This document shows, piece by piece, positions 1 to 8,707 of a DNA stretch of 64,000 bases. Under the pieces are notes generated by a model. It ran no database searches and was not told the DNA's origin. It worked only from the letters and a program-made list of their open reading frames with translations. The DNA is from Haloprofundus halobius. Lineage in GTDB: Archaea; Halobacteriota; Halobacteria; Halobacteriales; Haloferacaceae. The number at the start of each line of letters is the position of its first letter. Positions within the stretch are counted from its first letter, which is position 1. The stretch covers positions 2,046,001-2,110,000 of the forward strand of contig NZ_CP083666.1 of NCBI RefSeq assembly GCF_020097835.1, written 5' to 3'. A program made the translations under genes and the position numbers.

Positions 1-1
1 C

Positions 2-370
2 ACGCCCTATCTGGAATCGACGTCGCAGACGACGCTCACCGGGACGCGGAGCGGTGCGGGTGTCGCGGGTGCCGCCGCGGCGCTCGATGCTCTCTGGCCC
101 GACGGCTACCGAGAGCAGTTCGAGGAGTCGATGGCCGACGCTGAGTGGTTGGCCGACGCGCTCGCCGCTCACGGCTTCGGCGTCGTCGCCCCCGAACTGC
201 CGCTCGTCGCGTGTGAGATGCCGGACTCGACGTTCGACGCGCTTCGCGATGCGGGCTGGCGAATCTCGCGGACGGCCGCGGGCGAACTCCGCATCGTCTG
301 CATGCCGCACGTGACCCGTGAGATGCTCCGTCGGTTCGTCGCCGACGTCGATTCGCTCTCGGAGAAGTGA
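2..370 (+). CDS. mfnA: L-tyrosine/L-aspartate decarboxylase MfnA, C-terminal part
   Basis: The gene is cut by the left window edge; 122 residues remain and end at the TGA at 368-370. The fragment opens with a [11 protein letters not shown] stretch and closes with a Met-Pro-His-Val-Thr-Arg-Glu-Met segment. Both are typical of the small domain of archaeal group II PLP-dependent decarboxylases of the MfnA type. The catalytic PLP lysine lies upstream of the window. In archaea the family decarboxylates tyrosine (methanofuran route) or aspartate (to beta-alanine for CoA). In a haloarchaeon the aspartate role is the likelier one, and pantothenate/CoA genes also occur at 24.5-26.2 kb. The substrate is inferred, not seen. 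Confidence 0.8.
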   Translation, partial: TPYLESTSQTTLTGTRSGAGVAGAAAALDALWPDGYREQFEESMADAEWLADALAAHGFGVVAPELPLVACEMPDSTFDALRDAGWRISRTAAGELRIVCMPHVTREMLRRFVADVDSLSEK

Positions 371-440
371 GTTTACCGCAGAGCAACCATACTACCGACG
401 AACCTGAAGGTTTACAACGCCGCACTTTCCAGATTCACGT

Positions 441-1001
441 GTGACCGCGCTGCTCCCCGCGTTAGACCTCGCACTCGGCCTCTTACCGGATTTCTCGTGG
501 ATGGAGCGCGCCGTCGAACACGCCACCGGCTGGTTCGGCCTCGTCATCATCTTCGTCTACTCGTTTCTCATCGCCTTCGCGCTGCCGGGCGTGAGCGAAG
601 TCGTCCTCGCCGCGCCGCTGAACCTCGGTCTCGACTACGCCGGGCGGATGACGGTCATCATCCTCGTCAGCGCCACCGGCAAGGCCGCAGGAAGTCTGTT
701 CGCGTTTCACATCGGCCAGGAGGCCAAGGACTCCGGAATCATCTTACGGTGGCTCCAGCGGCTACCGGTCGACATCGTCGCGTGGTCCGAGAAACAGACG
801 ATGACCATCGCGCGCAAGTGGGGGCACGGCGGCCTCGCCATCGCGCTCTGCGTTCCGTTTTTCCCGGACACGCTCTCGATATACGCCTTCTCGATACTGG
901 AGGAGGATTATCTGAAGTTCGCGGGGGCGACGTTCGTCGGCAGCGCCGGTCGGCTCCTCGTCACGCTGGCGCTCGTCCACGGCGCCGCCGCGCTGTTGTG
1001 A
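441..1001 (+). CDS. VTT/SNARE-associated (YqaA-like) membrane protein
   Basis: This is a 186-residue integral membrane protein with about four hydrophobic segments (roughly residues 30-50, 65-85, 125-145 and 160-185). It contains a Gly-Lys-Ala-Ala-Gly-Ser motif near residue 80 and a Pro-Phe-Phe-Pro-Asp motif near residue 138, which fit the DedA/YqaA (VTT) family of small lipid-scramblase-like proteins. The start is a GTG. A TATA-like GTTTACA lies about 26-32 bases before it (408-415), which fits a leaderless transcript. Substrate and role are unknown. Confidence 0.7.
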   Translation: MTALLPALDLALGLLPDFSWMERAVEHATGWFGLVIIFVYSFLIAFALPGVSEVVLAAPLNLGLDYAGRMTVIILVSATGKAAGSLFAFHIGQEAKDSGIILRWLQRLPVDIVAWSEKQTMTIARKWGHGGLAIALCVPFFPDTLSIYAFSILEEDYLKFAGATFVGSAGRLLVTLALVHGAAALL

Positions 1002-1264
1002 ACGGGAGAGTTAAACGGCTTCGCTGCTTTCTAGACACCGTGACCCGACAGGCTCACCCGACTGGCGTTCGCGCAAGCGACGCCCCCGTGATGCGCATGC
1101 GACGCTTCTAGCGCCGGGTGGACCCGTCAGTTCGTCCGTCGGTCGGTAACGCGACTCGACGGGCGTTCGCCGCGAAACTCGGACGCTCGGTTCTCCCCTC
1201 CGAGCGACGCGTCGCGTCGCCGGGAAGAGACGCACCGGAGTCGATTACAGCGGACTACGAACCA

Positions 1265-1281
1265 GCGGGCTTTAGGCCCGC
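1265..1281. promoter_or_regulatory. Inverted repeat over the likely metG TATA box
   Basis: GCGGGC (1265-1270) and GCCCGC (1276-1281) form a perfect 6-bp inverted repeat around TTTAG, about 23-39 bases before the metG ATG. The TATA-like element sits in the loop and the left arm. The repeat could be an operator that blocks TBP, or a chance GC-rich palindrome. The rest of 1002-1303, about 300 bases, holds no other gene that I can see. Confidence 0.4.
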
Positions 1282-1303
1282 ATTCACGATACCACAAGAC
1301 AAG

Positions 1304-3403
1304 ATGAGTCACGAGCAGTTCCCCACGGAGAAGCCAGCGGTGGTGACCTGCGGGTTGCCGTACGCCAACGGCGACCTGCACGTCGGCCACCTCCGAACGT
1401 ACGTCGGCGGCGACGTCTACTCGCGCGCGCTACGCAAACTCGGCCAGCAGACCGCCTTCGTCAGCGGGTCGGATATGCACGGCACCCCCGTCGCCGTCAA
1501 CGCCGAGAAGGAGGGCGTCACCCCCGAGGAGTTCGCCCTCGGCTGGCACGAGAGGTACGAGGAGACGTTCCCCAAGTTCAACGTCGAGTTCGACAACTAC
1601 GGCCACACCCACGACGAGACGAATACCGAACTGACCAAGGAGTTCGTCCGCACGCTCGACGAGAACGGCCACGTCTACGAGAAGACGATCATGGTCGCCT
1701 ACGACCCCGAGGAGGACCAGTACCTCCCGGACCGCTACGTCGAGGGCGAGTGCCCGTACTGCGGGGCGAAAGCCCGCGGCGACGAGTGCGACGAGGGCTG
1801 TCAGCGCCACCTCGAACCCGGCGAAATCGTCGACCCCGTCAGCACCATCACGGGTAACCCCGCCGAGTACCGCGAGCGGACGCACAAGTTCTTCCGCGTC
1901 TCCGAGTTCCAGGAGTACCTGCAGGAGTTCATCGACCGCCTCGAAGGCACCTCGAACGCCCAGAACCAGCCCCGCGAGTGGATCGAGGGCGACCTGCAGG
2001 ACTGGTGTATCACCCGCGACATGGACTGGGGTATCGACTATCCGGGCGAAGAAGGGGACGGTACCGAGGAGTTAGTTCTCTACGTCTGGGTCGACGCTCC
2101 CATCGAGTACGTCGCCTCGACGAAGCAGTACACCGAACGCGTCGGCGCGGAGGAGTACGACTGGACCGAGGTCTGGCAGGACGAGGGCGACATCGTACAC
2201 GTCATCGGCCGCGACATCATCCAACACCACACCGTCTTCTGGCCCGCGATGCTCCGCGGCGTCGGCTACGAGGAACCGCGCGCCGTGATGGCCAGCGGTT
2301 TCGTTACGCTCGGCGGGAAGGGCTTTTCCACCTCGCGGAACAGAGCAGTTTGGGCCGACGAGTACCTCGACGAAGGGTTCGACCCCGACCTGCTCCGGTA
2401 CTACCTCGCCACCAACGGCGGCTTCCAGCAGGACGTCGACTTCTCGTGGTCGAAGTTCCAAGAGCGCGTCAACGGCGAACTCGTCGGCACCGTCGGAAAC
2501 TTCCTCTACCGGTCGCTCTTGTTCGCGTACCGGAACTACGAGGGAACGCCTAACGCCGACGTCTCCGAGGAGGTCCAGAACCGAATCGAGGGCGCGATTC
2601 GTGACTTCGGCGAGGCGGTCAACGACTACTCGGTCCGGAAAGCAGGCCTCGCGACGGTCGAACTCGCCCGCTTCGGCAACGAGTACATCCAGCGAAACGA
2701 GCCGTGGAAGCTCACCGACGAAGAACCGGAGAAGGCGGCGCAGGTCATCCGCGACTGCGTCCAGATAGCCAAAGCCGTCGCCGTGCTCTTCGAACCGGTC
2801 GCACCCGGCAAATCCGAGCGCCTCTGGGACGCTCTCGGCGAAGAGGGCTCGGTCCACGACGCGGAGATTCACGCGGCGCTCGACGCACCGCCCGAGTCGT
2901 TCGGCGAGCCGACCGAGTTGTTCGAGAAGATAGAGGACGAGCGCGTCGAGGAGCTAAACGAGAAACTCGACGAGCGAGTCGCGGAAGCGACCGAAGACAA
3001 GGAAGAAATAGACGAGGGAACCGAAAGCGACGAGTCGGAAACGGACGCCACCTCGGGCGTGAGCGACCTCGAACCCATCGCGGAAGACCGAATCAGCTTC
3101 GACGAGTTCCAGGCGCTCGACCTTCGCGTCGGCGAAATCGTCTCCGCAGAAGGCGTCGACGGCGCGGACAAACTCGCGAAACTCGAAGTCGACATCGGCC
3201 ACGAGATTCGACAAATCGTCGCCGGTATCAAACAGCTACACGACCTCGACTCGCTCGTCGGCGAGCGCGTCGTCGTCGTCGCCAATCTCGAAAAGGCAGA
3301 ACTGTTCGGCGTCGAGTCCAACGGGATGCTCCTCGCGGCGGGCGAGGAGGCCGACATCCTGACGACGCACGGCGACTCGGTGCCGGGGACGAAGGTCCGG
3401 TAA
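1304..3403 (+). CDS. metG: Methionyl-tRNA synthetase
   Basis: This cytoplasmic class I synthetase (699 residues) charges tRNA-Met. The HIGH motif appears as His-Val-Gly-His near residue 27. A zinc knuckle, Cys-Pro-Tyr-Cys with a second Cys pair, lies around residues 146-162. The KMSKS loop appears as Lys-Gly-Phe-Ser-Thr-Ser near residue 340. An acidic linker of about 60 residues leads to a C-terminal EMAP/tRNA-binding OB domain (about 595-699), the fused form that helps dimerisation and tRNA binding. The reading frame is open further upstream, but I chose the ATG at 1304. It begins the family's normal N-terminus and lies correctly after the TATA-like element at about 1270. Confidence 0.96.
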   Translation: MSHEQFPTEKPAVVTCGLPYANGDLHVGHLRTYVGGDVYSRALRKLGQQTAFVSGSDMHGTPVAVNAEKEGVTPEEFALGWHERYEETFPKFNVEFDNYGHTHDETNTELTKEFVRTLDENGHVYEKTIMVAYDPEEDQYLPDRYVEGECPYCGAKARGDECDEGCQRHLEPGEIVDPVSTITGNPAEYRERTHKFFRVSEFQEYLQEFIDRLEGTSNAQNQPREWIEGDLQDWCITRDMDWGIDYPGEEGDGTEELVLYVWVDAPIEYVASTKQYTERVGAEEYDWTEVWQDEGDIVHVIGRDIIQHHTVFWPAMLRGVGYEEPRAVMASGFVTLGGKGFSTSRNRAVWADEYLDEGFDPDLLRYYLATNGGFQQDVDFSWSKFQERVNGELVGTVGNFLYRSLLFAYRNYEGTPNADVSEEVQNRIEGAIRDFGEAVNDYSVRKAGLATVELARFGNEYIQRNEPWKLTDEEPEKAAQVIRDCVQIAKAVAVLFEPVAPGKSERLWDALGEEGSVHDAEIHAALDAPPESFGEPTELFEKIEDERVEELNEKLDERVAEATEDKEEIDEGTESDESETDATSGVSDLEPIAEDRISFDEFQALDLRVGEIVSAEGVDGADKLAKLEVDIGHEIRQIVAGIKQLHDLDSLVGERVVVVANLEKAELFGVESNGMLLAAGEEADILTTHGDSVPGTKVR

Positions 3404-3445
3404 CCCCGACACCGCGACGCCGGGCGGTTCTCTCCGCTCGCGTTC

Positions 3446-3688
3446 TCAGCTCTCTCGGCGGAACTCGTCTGCCAGTTGCACGTACTCGTCTGTCACGACC
3501 GTTATCTGGTTCGCGTCGAGCGTCAGCGACTCCTCGTCGGGCGCGGCGGAGTTGGCCATATCCGCTTCGACGCCGGTGTACGGTTTGACGACGGCGCGGT
3601 CGTTTTTGACGGCGTTCACGCGTCCGATCTCGTCGCCGTCGGGCGTGACGACTGGCTTGCCGACGGCTTCCTCGGTGACGTGTTCCAT
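3446..3688 (-). CDS. PRC-barrel domain protein
   Basis: This 80-residue acidic protein has a PRC-barrel-like beta pattern: Gly-Lys-Pro-Val-Val-Thr-Pro-Asp-Gly-Asp-Glu-Ile-Gly near the start and a Val-Asn-Ala-Val strand after it. Small PRC-barrel proteins are common in haloarchaea and are thought to bind RNA or partner proteins; FtsZ-binding members are known. The frame is open upstream, but the ATG at 3688 begins the domain. It converges with metG and shares a divergent region with the pyruvate kinase gene. A second 80-residue protein of similar type lies at 26482. The function is unknown. Confidence 0.75.
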   Translation of the reverse strand: MEHVTEEAVGKPVVTPDGDEIGRVNAVKNDRAVVKPYTGVEADMANSAAPDEESLTLDANQITVVTDEYVQLADEFRRES

Positions 3689-3849
3689 AGCGTCGAACCG
3701 TACGATGGCGAGCGATTTATAGCTCAGTTCGGGACGAAAAGCTTGGGGCCGAACCGGACGCACCGTTCCCGTCTGGATTCCGCATAACCGTTCACTCGGC
3801 GGCGAGTTTCATCGTCGGGGTTTTTAGCCGCACGGGTGTATCGCCCAGT

Positions 3850-5604
3850 ATGAGAAACGCCAAAATCGTCTGCACGCTCGGCCCGGCGTCGGACGACCGA
3901 GGGACGATTCGGGCGCTCGCGGACGCCGGGATGTCCGTCGCTCGGCTGAACGCGAGTCACGGCACGACGGACCACCGAGAAACAGTCGTCGACCGCATCC
4001 AGGCGGTCGACGAAGCGACGGAAGATCCGCTGGCGGCGATGGTCGACCTGCAGGGACCCGAAGTCCGCACCGCCCCGCTGGACGAACCGATCACGCTCGG
4101 AACCGGTTCCGAGGTCCACTTCTTCGAGGGTGACACCGCGACGCCCGAGAAAGTCGGCCTCTCGCTGCCCATCGACGCCGCCGAACCCGGCGCAACCATC
4201 CTGTTGGACGACGGTCGCATCGAGGCGACGGTCGTCCGCGTCGTCGACGACGGCGTCGTCGCCCGCATCGACTCCGGCGGCGAACTCGGCGGCCGGAAGG
4301 GCGTGAACGTCCCGGGCGTCGAACTCGACATCGATCTTATCACCGAAAAGGATCGACGGGAGATAGAGCTCGCAGCCGAGAAGGACGCCGACTTCGTGGC
4401 GGCGAGTTTCGTCCGCGACGCCTCGGACGTGTACGCCATCAGCGACGCCATCGAGGAGGCGGGTGGCGACATCCCCGTCATCGCGAAAATCGAACGCGCG
4501 GGCGCGGTCGAGAACCTCGACGGCATCATCGACGCCGCCTACGGCGTGATGGTCGCCCGTGGCGACCTCGGCGTCGAGTGTCCGCTCGAAGACGTGCCGA
4601 TGATACAGAAGCGCATCATCAGCAAGTGTCACGCCGACGGCGTCCCCGTCATCACCGCGACGGAGATGCTCGACTCGATGGTCCACGCGCGGCGGCCGAC
4701 CCGCGCGGAAGCCTCGGACGTCGCCAACGCCGTCCTCGACGGCACCGACGCGGTGATGCTCTCCGGGGAGACGGCCATCGGCGACCACCCGGTTCGAGTC
4801 GTCGAGACGATGGACCGCATCGTCCGCCAGATAGAGGCCAGCGAGGAGTACGACGAGACCCAAGAGCAGCGCGTCCCGACGGCGACCGAAGAGTCGCGCA
4901 CGGAAGCGCTCGCCCGCTCGGCGCGCTATCTCGCCCGCGACATCGGCGCGGCGGCCATCGTCGCCGCCTCCGAATCCGGCTACACGGCCCGCAAGACGGC
5001 GAAGTTCCGCCCGGGCGTCCCGGTCATCGCGACGACGCCGAACGACCGCGTCCGCCGCCAGCTGTCGCTGTCCTGGGGTGTCGACGCGCAGTACGCCGAC
5101 TACCGCGAGAGCGCCGAGGAAGTGATGCAGGCCGGAGTCAACGCCGCGCTGGAGGCAGGCGTCGCCGAGAGCGGCGACACGCTCGTCGTTCTCTCGGGGA
5201 TGATGACCGAACTCGAGGGGACGAACACGACGAACATGCTGAAGGTCCACGTCGCCGCCGAGGCCATCACGACCGGCCGGAGCGTCGTCGGCGGACGCGT
5301 CGCCGGTCCGGTCGTCCGTTCGAACGACGGCGACCTGACGGCGATTCCCGAGGGGTCGCTGGTGGCGCTCGACGCCGAGTTCGACGGCGAGTTCACGGGC
5401 GACGTGGACCGACTCGGGGGCATTATCGACGCGCGCGAGGGGATGACAGGGTACCCGGCGCTCGTTGCCAGAGAGATCGACATTCCGATGATAAGCGGCG
5501 CATCGCTGCCGGGAGACGTCGACGACGGGACGCTCGTCACACTCGACGCCGAGCGCGGCATCGTCTACGACGGCAACGTCGTCCGCCACGAGGCGAAGCG
5601 GTAA
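3850..5604 (+). CDS. pyk: Pyruvate kinase
   Basis: This 584-residue enzyme makes pyruvate and ATP from PEP and ADP in the lower part of glycolysis. It starts with Lys-Ile-Val-Cys-Thr-Leu-Gly-Pro-Ala, has Arg-Leu-Asn-Ala-Ser-His for the N-terminal active-site strand, and carries a Lys-Ile-Glu motif (about residue 216) and a Met-Val-Ala-Arg-Gly-Asp-Leu-Gly-Val segment for metal and substrate. The alpha/beta C-terminal domain is followed, from about residue 490, by an extra PEP-utilising mobile-type domain (Ile-Ser-Gly-Ala-Ser-Leu-Pro). That extension is also found in Bacillus-type and many haloarchaeal pyruvate kinases. A TATA-like GTTTTTAG lies about 28 bases before the ATG, so the transcript is probably leaderless. 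Confidence 0.97.
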   Translation: MRNAKIVCTLGPASDDRGTIRALADAGMSVARLNASHGTTDHRETVVDRIQAVDEATEDPLAAMVDLQGPEVRTAPLDEPITLGTGSEVHFFEGDTATPEKVGLSLPIDAAEPGATILLDDGRIEATVVRVVDDGVVARIDSGGELGGRKGVNVPGVELDIDLITEKDRREIELAAEKDADFVAASFVRDASDVYAISDAIEEAGGDIPVIAKIERAGAVENLDGIIDAAYGVMVARGDLGVECPLEDVPMIQKRIISKCHADGVPVITATEMLDSMVHARRPTRAEASDVANAVLDGTDAVMLSGETAIGDHPVRVVETMDRIVRQIEASEEYDETQEQRVPTATEESRTEALARSARYLARDIGAAAIVAASESGYTARKTAKFRPGVPVIATTPNDRVRRQLSLSWGVDAQYADYRESAEEVMQAGVNAALEAGVAESGDTLVVLSGMMTELEGTNTTNMLKVHVAAEAITTGRSVVGGRVAGPVVRSNDGDLTAIPEGSLVALDAEFDGEFTGDVDRLGGIIDAREGMTGYPALVAREIDIPMISGASLPGDVDDGTLVTLDAERGIVYDGNVVRHEAKR

Positions 5605-5683
5605 GCCCCATCGGCGCGGCTCCCGTGTCTCCCGCGTCTCCCGCCGGCGGCAGACATTTCAGCGACCGTTTCGTACGACCGGT

Positions 5684-5923
5684 ATGCGCGATTCACACAC
5701 CGGGGAGCGAGACGAGGGGGAGACCGGCGACGACGAGTCGGAGTGGCGCTTCGGCATCGACGACGTCGGCGAGGATGCCGAGGAGAGCGAGGCGGAGAAC
5801 GGAACGCAGCCTGAGAAACGCGAACTGCCGCCGCTGGAGCCGGAGTCGCCGTCGCTGGAGAACAGCCTCTTCGTGCTCGTCGGCGTCCTCGGCACGCTGG
5901 TGTTCATCTTCAGTGTACTGTAA
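5684..5923 (+). CDS. Small acidic tail-anchored membrane protein
   Basis: The protein has 79 residues. The first 55 are very acidic, followed by a single hydrophobic helix at the C-terminus (about residues 60-79, Leu-Phe-Val-Leu-Val-Gly-Val-Leu-Gly). It looks like a conserved haloarchaeal protein family of unknown function. It lies 43 bases before the NfeD gene on the same strand, so it may belong to the NfeD-SPFH membrane cluster. The acidic part would face the cytoplasm if it is tail-anchored. Confidence 0.7.
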   Translation: MRDSHTGERDEGETGDDESEWRFGIDDVGEDAEESEAENGTQPEKRELPPLEPESPSLENSLFVLVGVLGTLVFIFSVL

Positions 5924-5966
5924 CCGAGAGCCGAAGCGTTAATCATCCAACGTACTTAGGTCAGCT

Positions 5967-6578
5967 ATGGCACGCCCACGTCTTGCGCAGATGCTCTTAC
6001 AACTCGACATCGGCCCCGACGCTCTCCCGCTGTTGCTCGTCATGGCCGGACTCGGTCTCTCCATCGCCGAAGCGCTCGCTCCCGGTGCACACTTCATCAT
6101 CGTCGGCATCGCGCTGCTGGCGGCCGGACTGGTCGGCCTCTTTCTGCCCGCACTGGCAAGTCCGCTGTTGCTCGGGATTCTCGTTCTCGTCTTCGGCGCG
6201 CTCTCCTTCTACGTCTACCGCGAGTTCGACTTCTACGGGGGGAAGGGGACCGCACAGACGTCAGACTCGGACACGCTGAAAGGCAAGACCGGCCGCGTCA
6301 CCGAACGAGTGACGCCGTCGGAGGGGCAGATAAAGATCGCCGGCGGCGGCTTCAACCCCTACTACGCCGCCCGCTCGTACCACGGCGAGATTCCGGAAGG
6401 AACCGAGGTGATGGTCGTCGACCCCGGCGGCGGCAACGTCGTGATGGTCGAGTCGTTCGACATCGTCGAAGACGAGATCGACCGCGAACTGGCGAAGGGG
6501 CGACGAGAGCGCGAGGAGGCCGCCGACGAGGTCATCGAACGCGAACGCGAGCGCGAAGAGGAGACCGAACGCGCCTGA
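5967..6578 (+). CDS. NfeD-like membrane protein
   Basis: The protein has 203 residues. Hydrophobic helices cover about residues 15-75, followed by a soluble OB-fold of the NfeD type (about 100-160, with Gly-Lys-Thr-Gly-Arg-Val and a Gly-Glu-Ile-Pro-Glu-Gly turn). A charged Glu/Arg tail of about 40 residues is probably a coiled coil. NfeD proteins pair with SPFH/stomatin proteins in membrane microdomains, and the next gene (120 bases downstream) is an SPFH protein. There is no N-terminal ClpP-like protease domain, so this is the short NfeD form. The tail could contact the coiled coil of the SPFH partner. Confidence 0.85.
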   Translation: MARPRLAQMLLQLDIGPDALPLLLVMAGLGLSIAEALAPGAHFIIVGIALLAAGLVGLFLPALASPLLLGILVLVFGALSFYVYREFDFYGGKGTAQTSDSDTLKGKTGRVTERVTPSEGQIKIAGGGFNPYYAARSYHGEIPEGTEVMVVDPGGGNVVMVESFDIVEDEIDRELAKGRREREEAADEVIEREREREEETERA

Positions 6579-6666
6579 ACCGGCCTGAACGGGCCTAAAC
6601 ACGTCGACGGAGGCCGACGACAGTTCGGACCCGCGTCGACGGACTGGCCGACGAGGTTGAAGAAAA

Positions 6667-6675
6667 CCTTATCAA
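6667..6675 (+). promoter_or_regulatory. TATA box of the SPFH gene
   Basis: CTTATCAAT lies 23-31 bases before the ATG at 6698, in an otherwise AT-rich stretch that follows GC-rich coding DNA. The spacing fits an archaeal TATA box for a leaderless mRNA. The SPFH gene can therefore be transcribed independently of nfeD. Confidence 0.6.
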
Positions 6676-6697
6676 TCAATCATACAAAGGTCCAGTT

Positions 6698-7927
6698 ATG
6701 GACCCCGTCCTGTTACAGACCGGCCTGGGAATACCGATCCTCTTCGTGGGTGTGCTATTCCTGTTGCTGGCAGTCCTCGTAGTGTTCCAGTCAGTCGAAA
6801 TCGTCCAGGCGTACGAGAAGCGTGCGCTGTCGGTGTTCGGCGAGTACCGCAAACTGCTCGAACCGGGTATCAACTTCATCCCGCCGTTCGTCTCGCGGAC
6901 GTACGCCTTCGACATGCGGACCCAGACGTTAGACGTTCCCCGGCAGGAAGCGATCACGCGCGACAATTCGCCCGTGACCGCCGACGCCGTCGTCTACATT
7001 AAGGTGATGGACGCGAAGAAAGCGTTCCTCGAAGTCGAAGATTACAAGACCGCCGTCTCGAACCTCGCACAGACGACGCTGCGCGCCGTGCTCGGCGACA
7101 TGGAGCTCGACGACACGCTCAACAAGCGCCAGGAGATAAACGCCCGAATCCGCAAGGAACTCGACGAACCCACCGACGAGTGGGGGATTCGCGTCGAGAG
7201 CGTCGAGGTGCGTGAGGTCAACCCCAGCGCCGACGTCCAGCAGGCGATGGAGCAGCAGACCTCCGCCGAGCGTCGTCGCCGCGCGATGATTCTCGAAGCC
7301 CAGGGTGAGCGGCGCAGCGCCGTCGAGAGCGCCGAGGGTGAGAAGCAGTCGAACATCATCCGCGCGCAGGGTGAAAAGCAGAGTCAGATTCTCGAAGCGC
7401 AGGGTGACGCTATCTCCACCGTCCTCCGCGCGAAGTCCGCCGAGTCGATGGGCGAGCGCGCGGTCATCGACAAGGGGATGGAGACGCTCGCCGACATCGG
7501 CTCCAGCGAGTCGACGACGTTCATCCTCCCGCAGGAACTCACCTCGCTCGTCGGCCGCTACGGCAAACAGCTGACCGGCAGCGACATCCAGGAGCAGGCT
7601 GGCCTCGACAGCCTCGACTTCGACGAGGAGACCCGCGAGATGCTCGGTCTCGACGATATCGAGGAGATACTCGGCCAGATAGACCAGGCAGCGGAGATGG
7701 ACGTCCAACAGCTCGAACAGGAGGCGCAGGCCGTCAAAGCCGGCGACACCGACATAAAGAGCGCCGACGAGGTGATTCAGAAGGCCAACTCCGAAGACGA
7801 GGCCACCATCAAAGACGCCGACGAGGTCATCGAGGAGACAGAACAGCCGCCATCGAGTGACGGAGCCGACGACGCGGCCGACGACGAGGACGAAGAGGAG
7901 ATGGAGTTCGACCGAGAACTCCAGTAA
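6698..7927 (+). CDS. SPFH/band-7 (stomatin-like) membrane protein
   Basis: The protein has 409 residues. A membrane helix (about 8-32) is followed by the SPFH domain (about 38-210). A flotillin-like helical region then follows, in which Glu-Ala-Gln-Gly-Glu and Glu-Gly-Glu-Lys-Gln-Ser repeat (about 200-255). The acidic C-terminal extension runs to residue 409 and ends in a Glu/Asp cluster. SPFH proteins oligomerise on membranes and organise microdomains or restrain proteases. The nfeD-like gene next to it is the usual partner. The C-terminal extension of about 120 residues is longer than in bacterial stomatins. Confidence 0.9.
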   Translation: MDPVLLQTGLGIPILFVGVLFLLLAVLVVFQSVEIVQAYEKRALSVFGEYRKLLEPGINFIPPFVSRTYAFDMRTQTLDVPRQEAITRDNSPVTADAVVYIKVMDAKKAFLEVEDYKTAVSNLAQTTLRAVLGDMELDDTLNKRQEINARIRKELDEPTDEWGIRVESVEVREVNPSADVQQAMEQQTSAERRRRAMILEAQGERRSAVESAEGEKQSNIIRAQGEKQSQILEAQGDAISTVLRAKSAESMGERAVIDKGMETLADIGSSESTTFILPQELTSLVGRYGKQLTGSDIQEQAGLDSLDFDEETREMLGLDDIEEILGQIDQAAEMDVQQLEQEAQAVKAGDTDIKSADEVIQKANSEDEATIKDADEVIEETEQPPSSDGADDAADDEDEEEMEFDRELQ

Positions 7928-7930
7928 ACG

Positions 7931-7942
7931 AAGCGTTTTTGT
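7931..7942 (+). terminator. T-run terminator after the SPFH gene
   Basis: A T5 run lies just after the TAA of the SPFH gene and before the next ATG at 7968. Short T-runs are the usual archaeal termination signal. There is no hairpin. Confidence 0.35.
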
Positions 7943-7967
7943 CCTCCACACCCCGTAGCAGGGGTAG

Positions 7968-8570
7968 ATGTCCGACCGGGTAGACGAGGAGAAGCGAGCG
8001 ACGCTCCGCCGGTTCGCCGCGCTCGGCGCGGCGGTGCCGTTCGCCCGCCTCGACGACGCCGACGAGTCGCGAAGCGACGTCCGCGACGCCATCGTCGGCT
8101 ATCTCGCTACGACGCCAGGTGCCCACTTCTCGAAGATCCGAGACGACCTCCGTCTCGGAACCGGCGAAACTCAACACCACCTCGAGCGACTGCTGTCGGA
8201 GGGCGTCGTCCGCTCGCGTCGCGACGGCGACTATCGGCGGTTCTTCCCCGCACAGCGGTTCTCTCGATTCGAACAGGTCGCACTCGGCTACCTCCGCCGC
8301 GACACCCCGCGGAAGATGCTCCTCGAACTGCTCCGAAACCCCGACGCGACCGGCGTTCGACTCGCGGAGGCCGCGGACGTCTCGACGGCGACGGTGAGTT
8401 CGTACCGAAAGCAATTGGAGGACGCCGAACTGTTCGCGCGCGAGCGAAGCCTCGTCGTCGAACGCCCCGAGACGCTCATCATGCTGCTCGTCCGCTACGC
8501 CGACTCCTTCGGCACCGACACCGTCGAGTTCGCCGCCGAGGCCGACGAGTTGGTCAGCTTTGACCCGTAG
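7968..8570 (+). CDS. Two-domain winged-helix transcriptional regulator
   Basis: The 200-residue protein carries two winged-helix units. The first (about 45-105) reads Gly-Ala-His-Phe-Ser-Lys-Ile-Arg-Asp-Asp-Leu and then Gly-Glu-Thr-Gln-His-His-Leu, a recognition-helix pattern common in haloarchaeal MarR/ArsR-like regulators. The second (about 115-165) has Thr-Gly-Val-Arg-Leu-Ala-Glu-Ala-Ala-Asp-Val-Ser. It has no ligand domain and no membrane helix. The target is unknown. Its position after the SPFH cluster may be coincidental because a T-run separates them. Confidence 0.75.
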   Translation: MSDRVDEEKRATLRRFAALGAAVPFARLDDADESRSDVRDAIVGYLATTPGAHFSKIRDDLRLGTGETQHHLERLLSEGVVRSRRDGDYRRFFPAQRFSRFEQVALGYLRRDTPRKMLLELLRNPDATGVRLAEAADVSTATVSSYRKQLEDAELFARERSLVVERPETLIMLLVRYADSFGTDTVEFAAEADELVSFDP

Positions 8571-8624
8571 CGACTGCTCGTGGCGCGTTCGCTCGCGCTT
8601 TCGGTTCGGATTTTCGATTTCGAC

Positions 8625-8634
8625 GACAAAAAGA
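8625..8634 (-). terminator. T-run terminator for the minus-strand gene at 8708
   Basis: Read on the minus strand this is a T5 run located about 75 bases after the stop of the gene at 8708-8941. It is the only T-run in this short convergent region. Confidence 0.25.
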
Positions 8635-8707
8635 GCGTACCCGAAGACGGCGAGTGCCCGGAGGGAGGAGGGCCGTAGTCAGCGAGGGTCGCTACGTCGC
8701 GCCGCGG

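Noticed and set aside
1127-3214. Long minus-strand frames opposite metG and similar frames opposite most genes
   Set aside because: High GC content opens antisense frames. Their composition is Arg- or Leu-rich rather than acidic, and the plus-strand protein is a clear family member.
8571-8707. Possible small gene between the HTH gene and the wHTH gene
   Set aside because: No frame with halophile composition. Only a T-run is seen.
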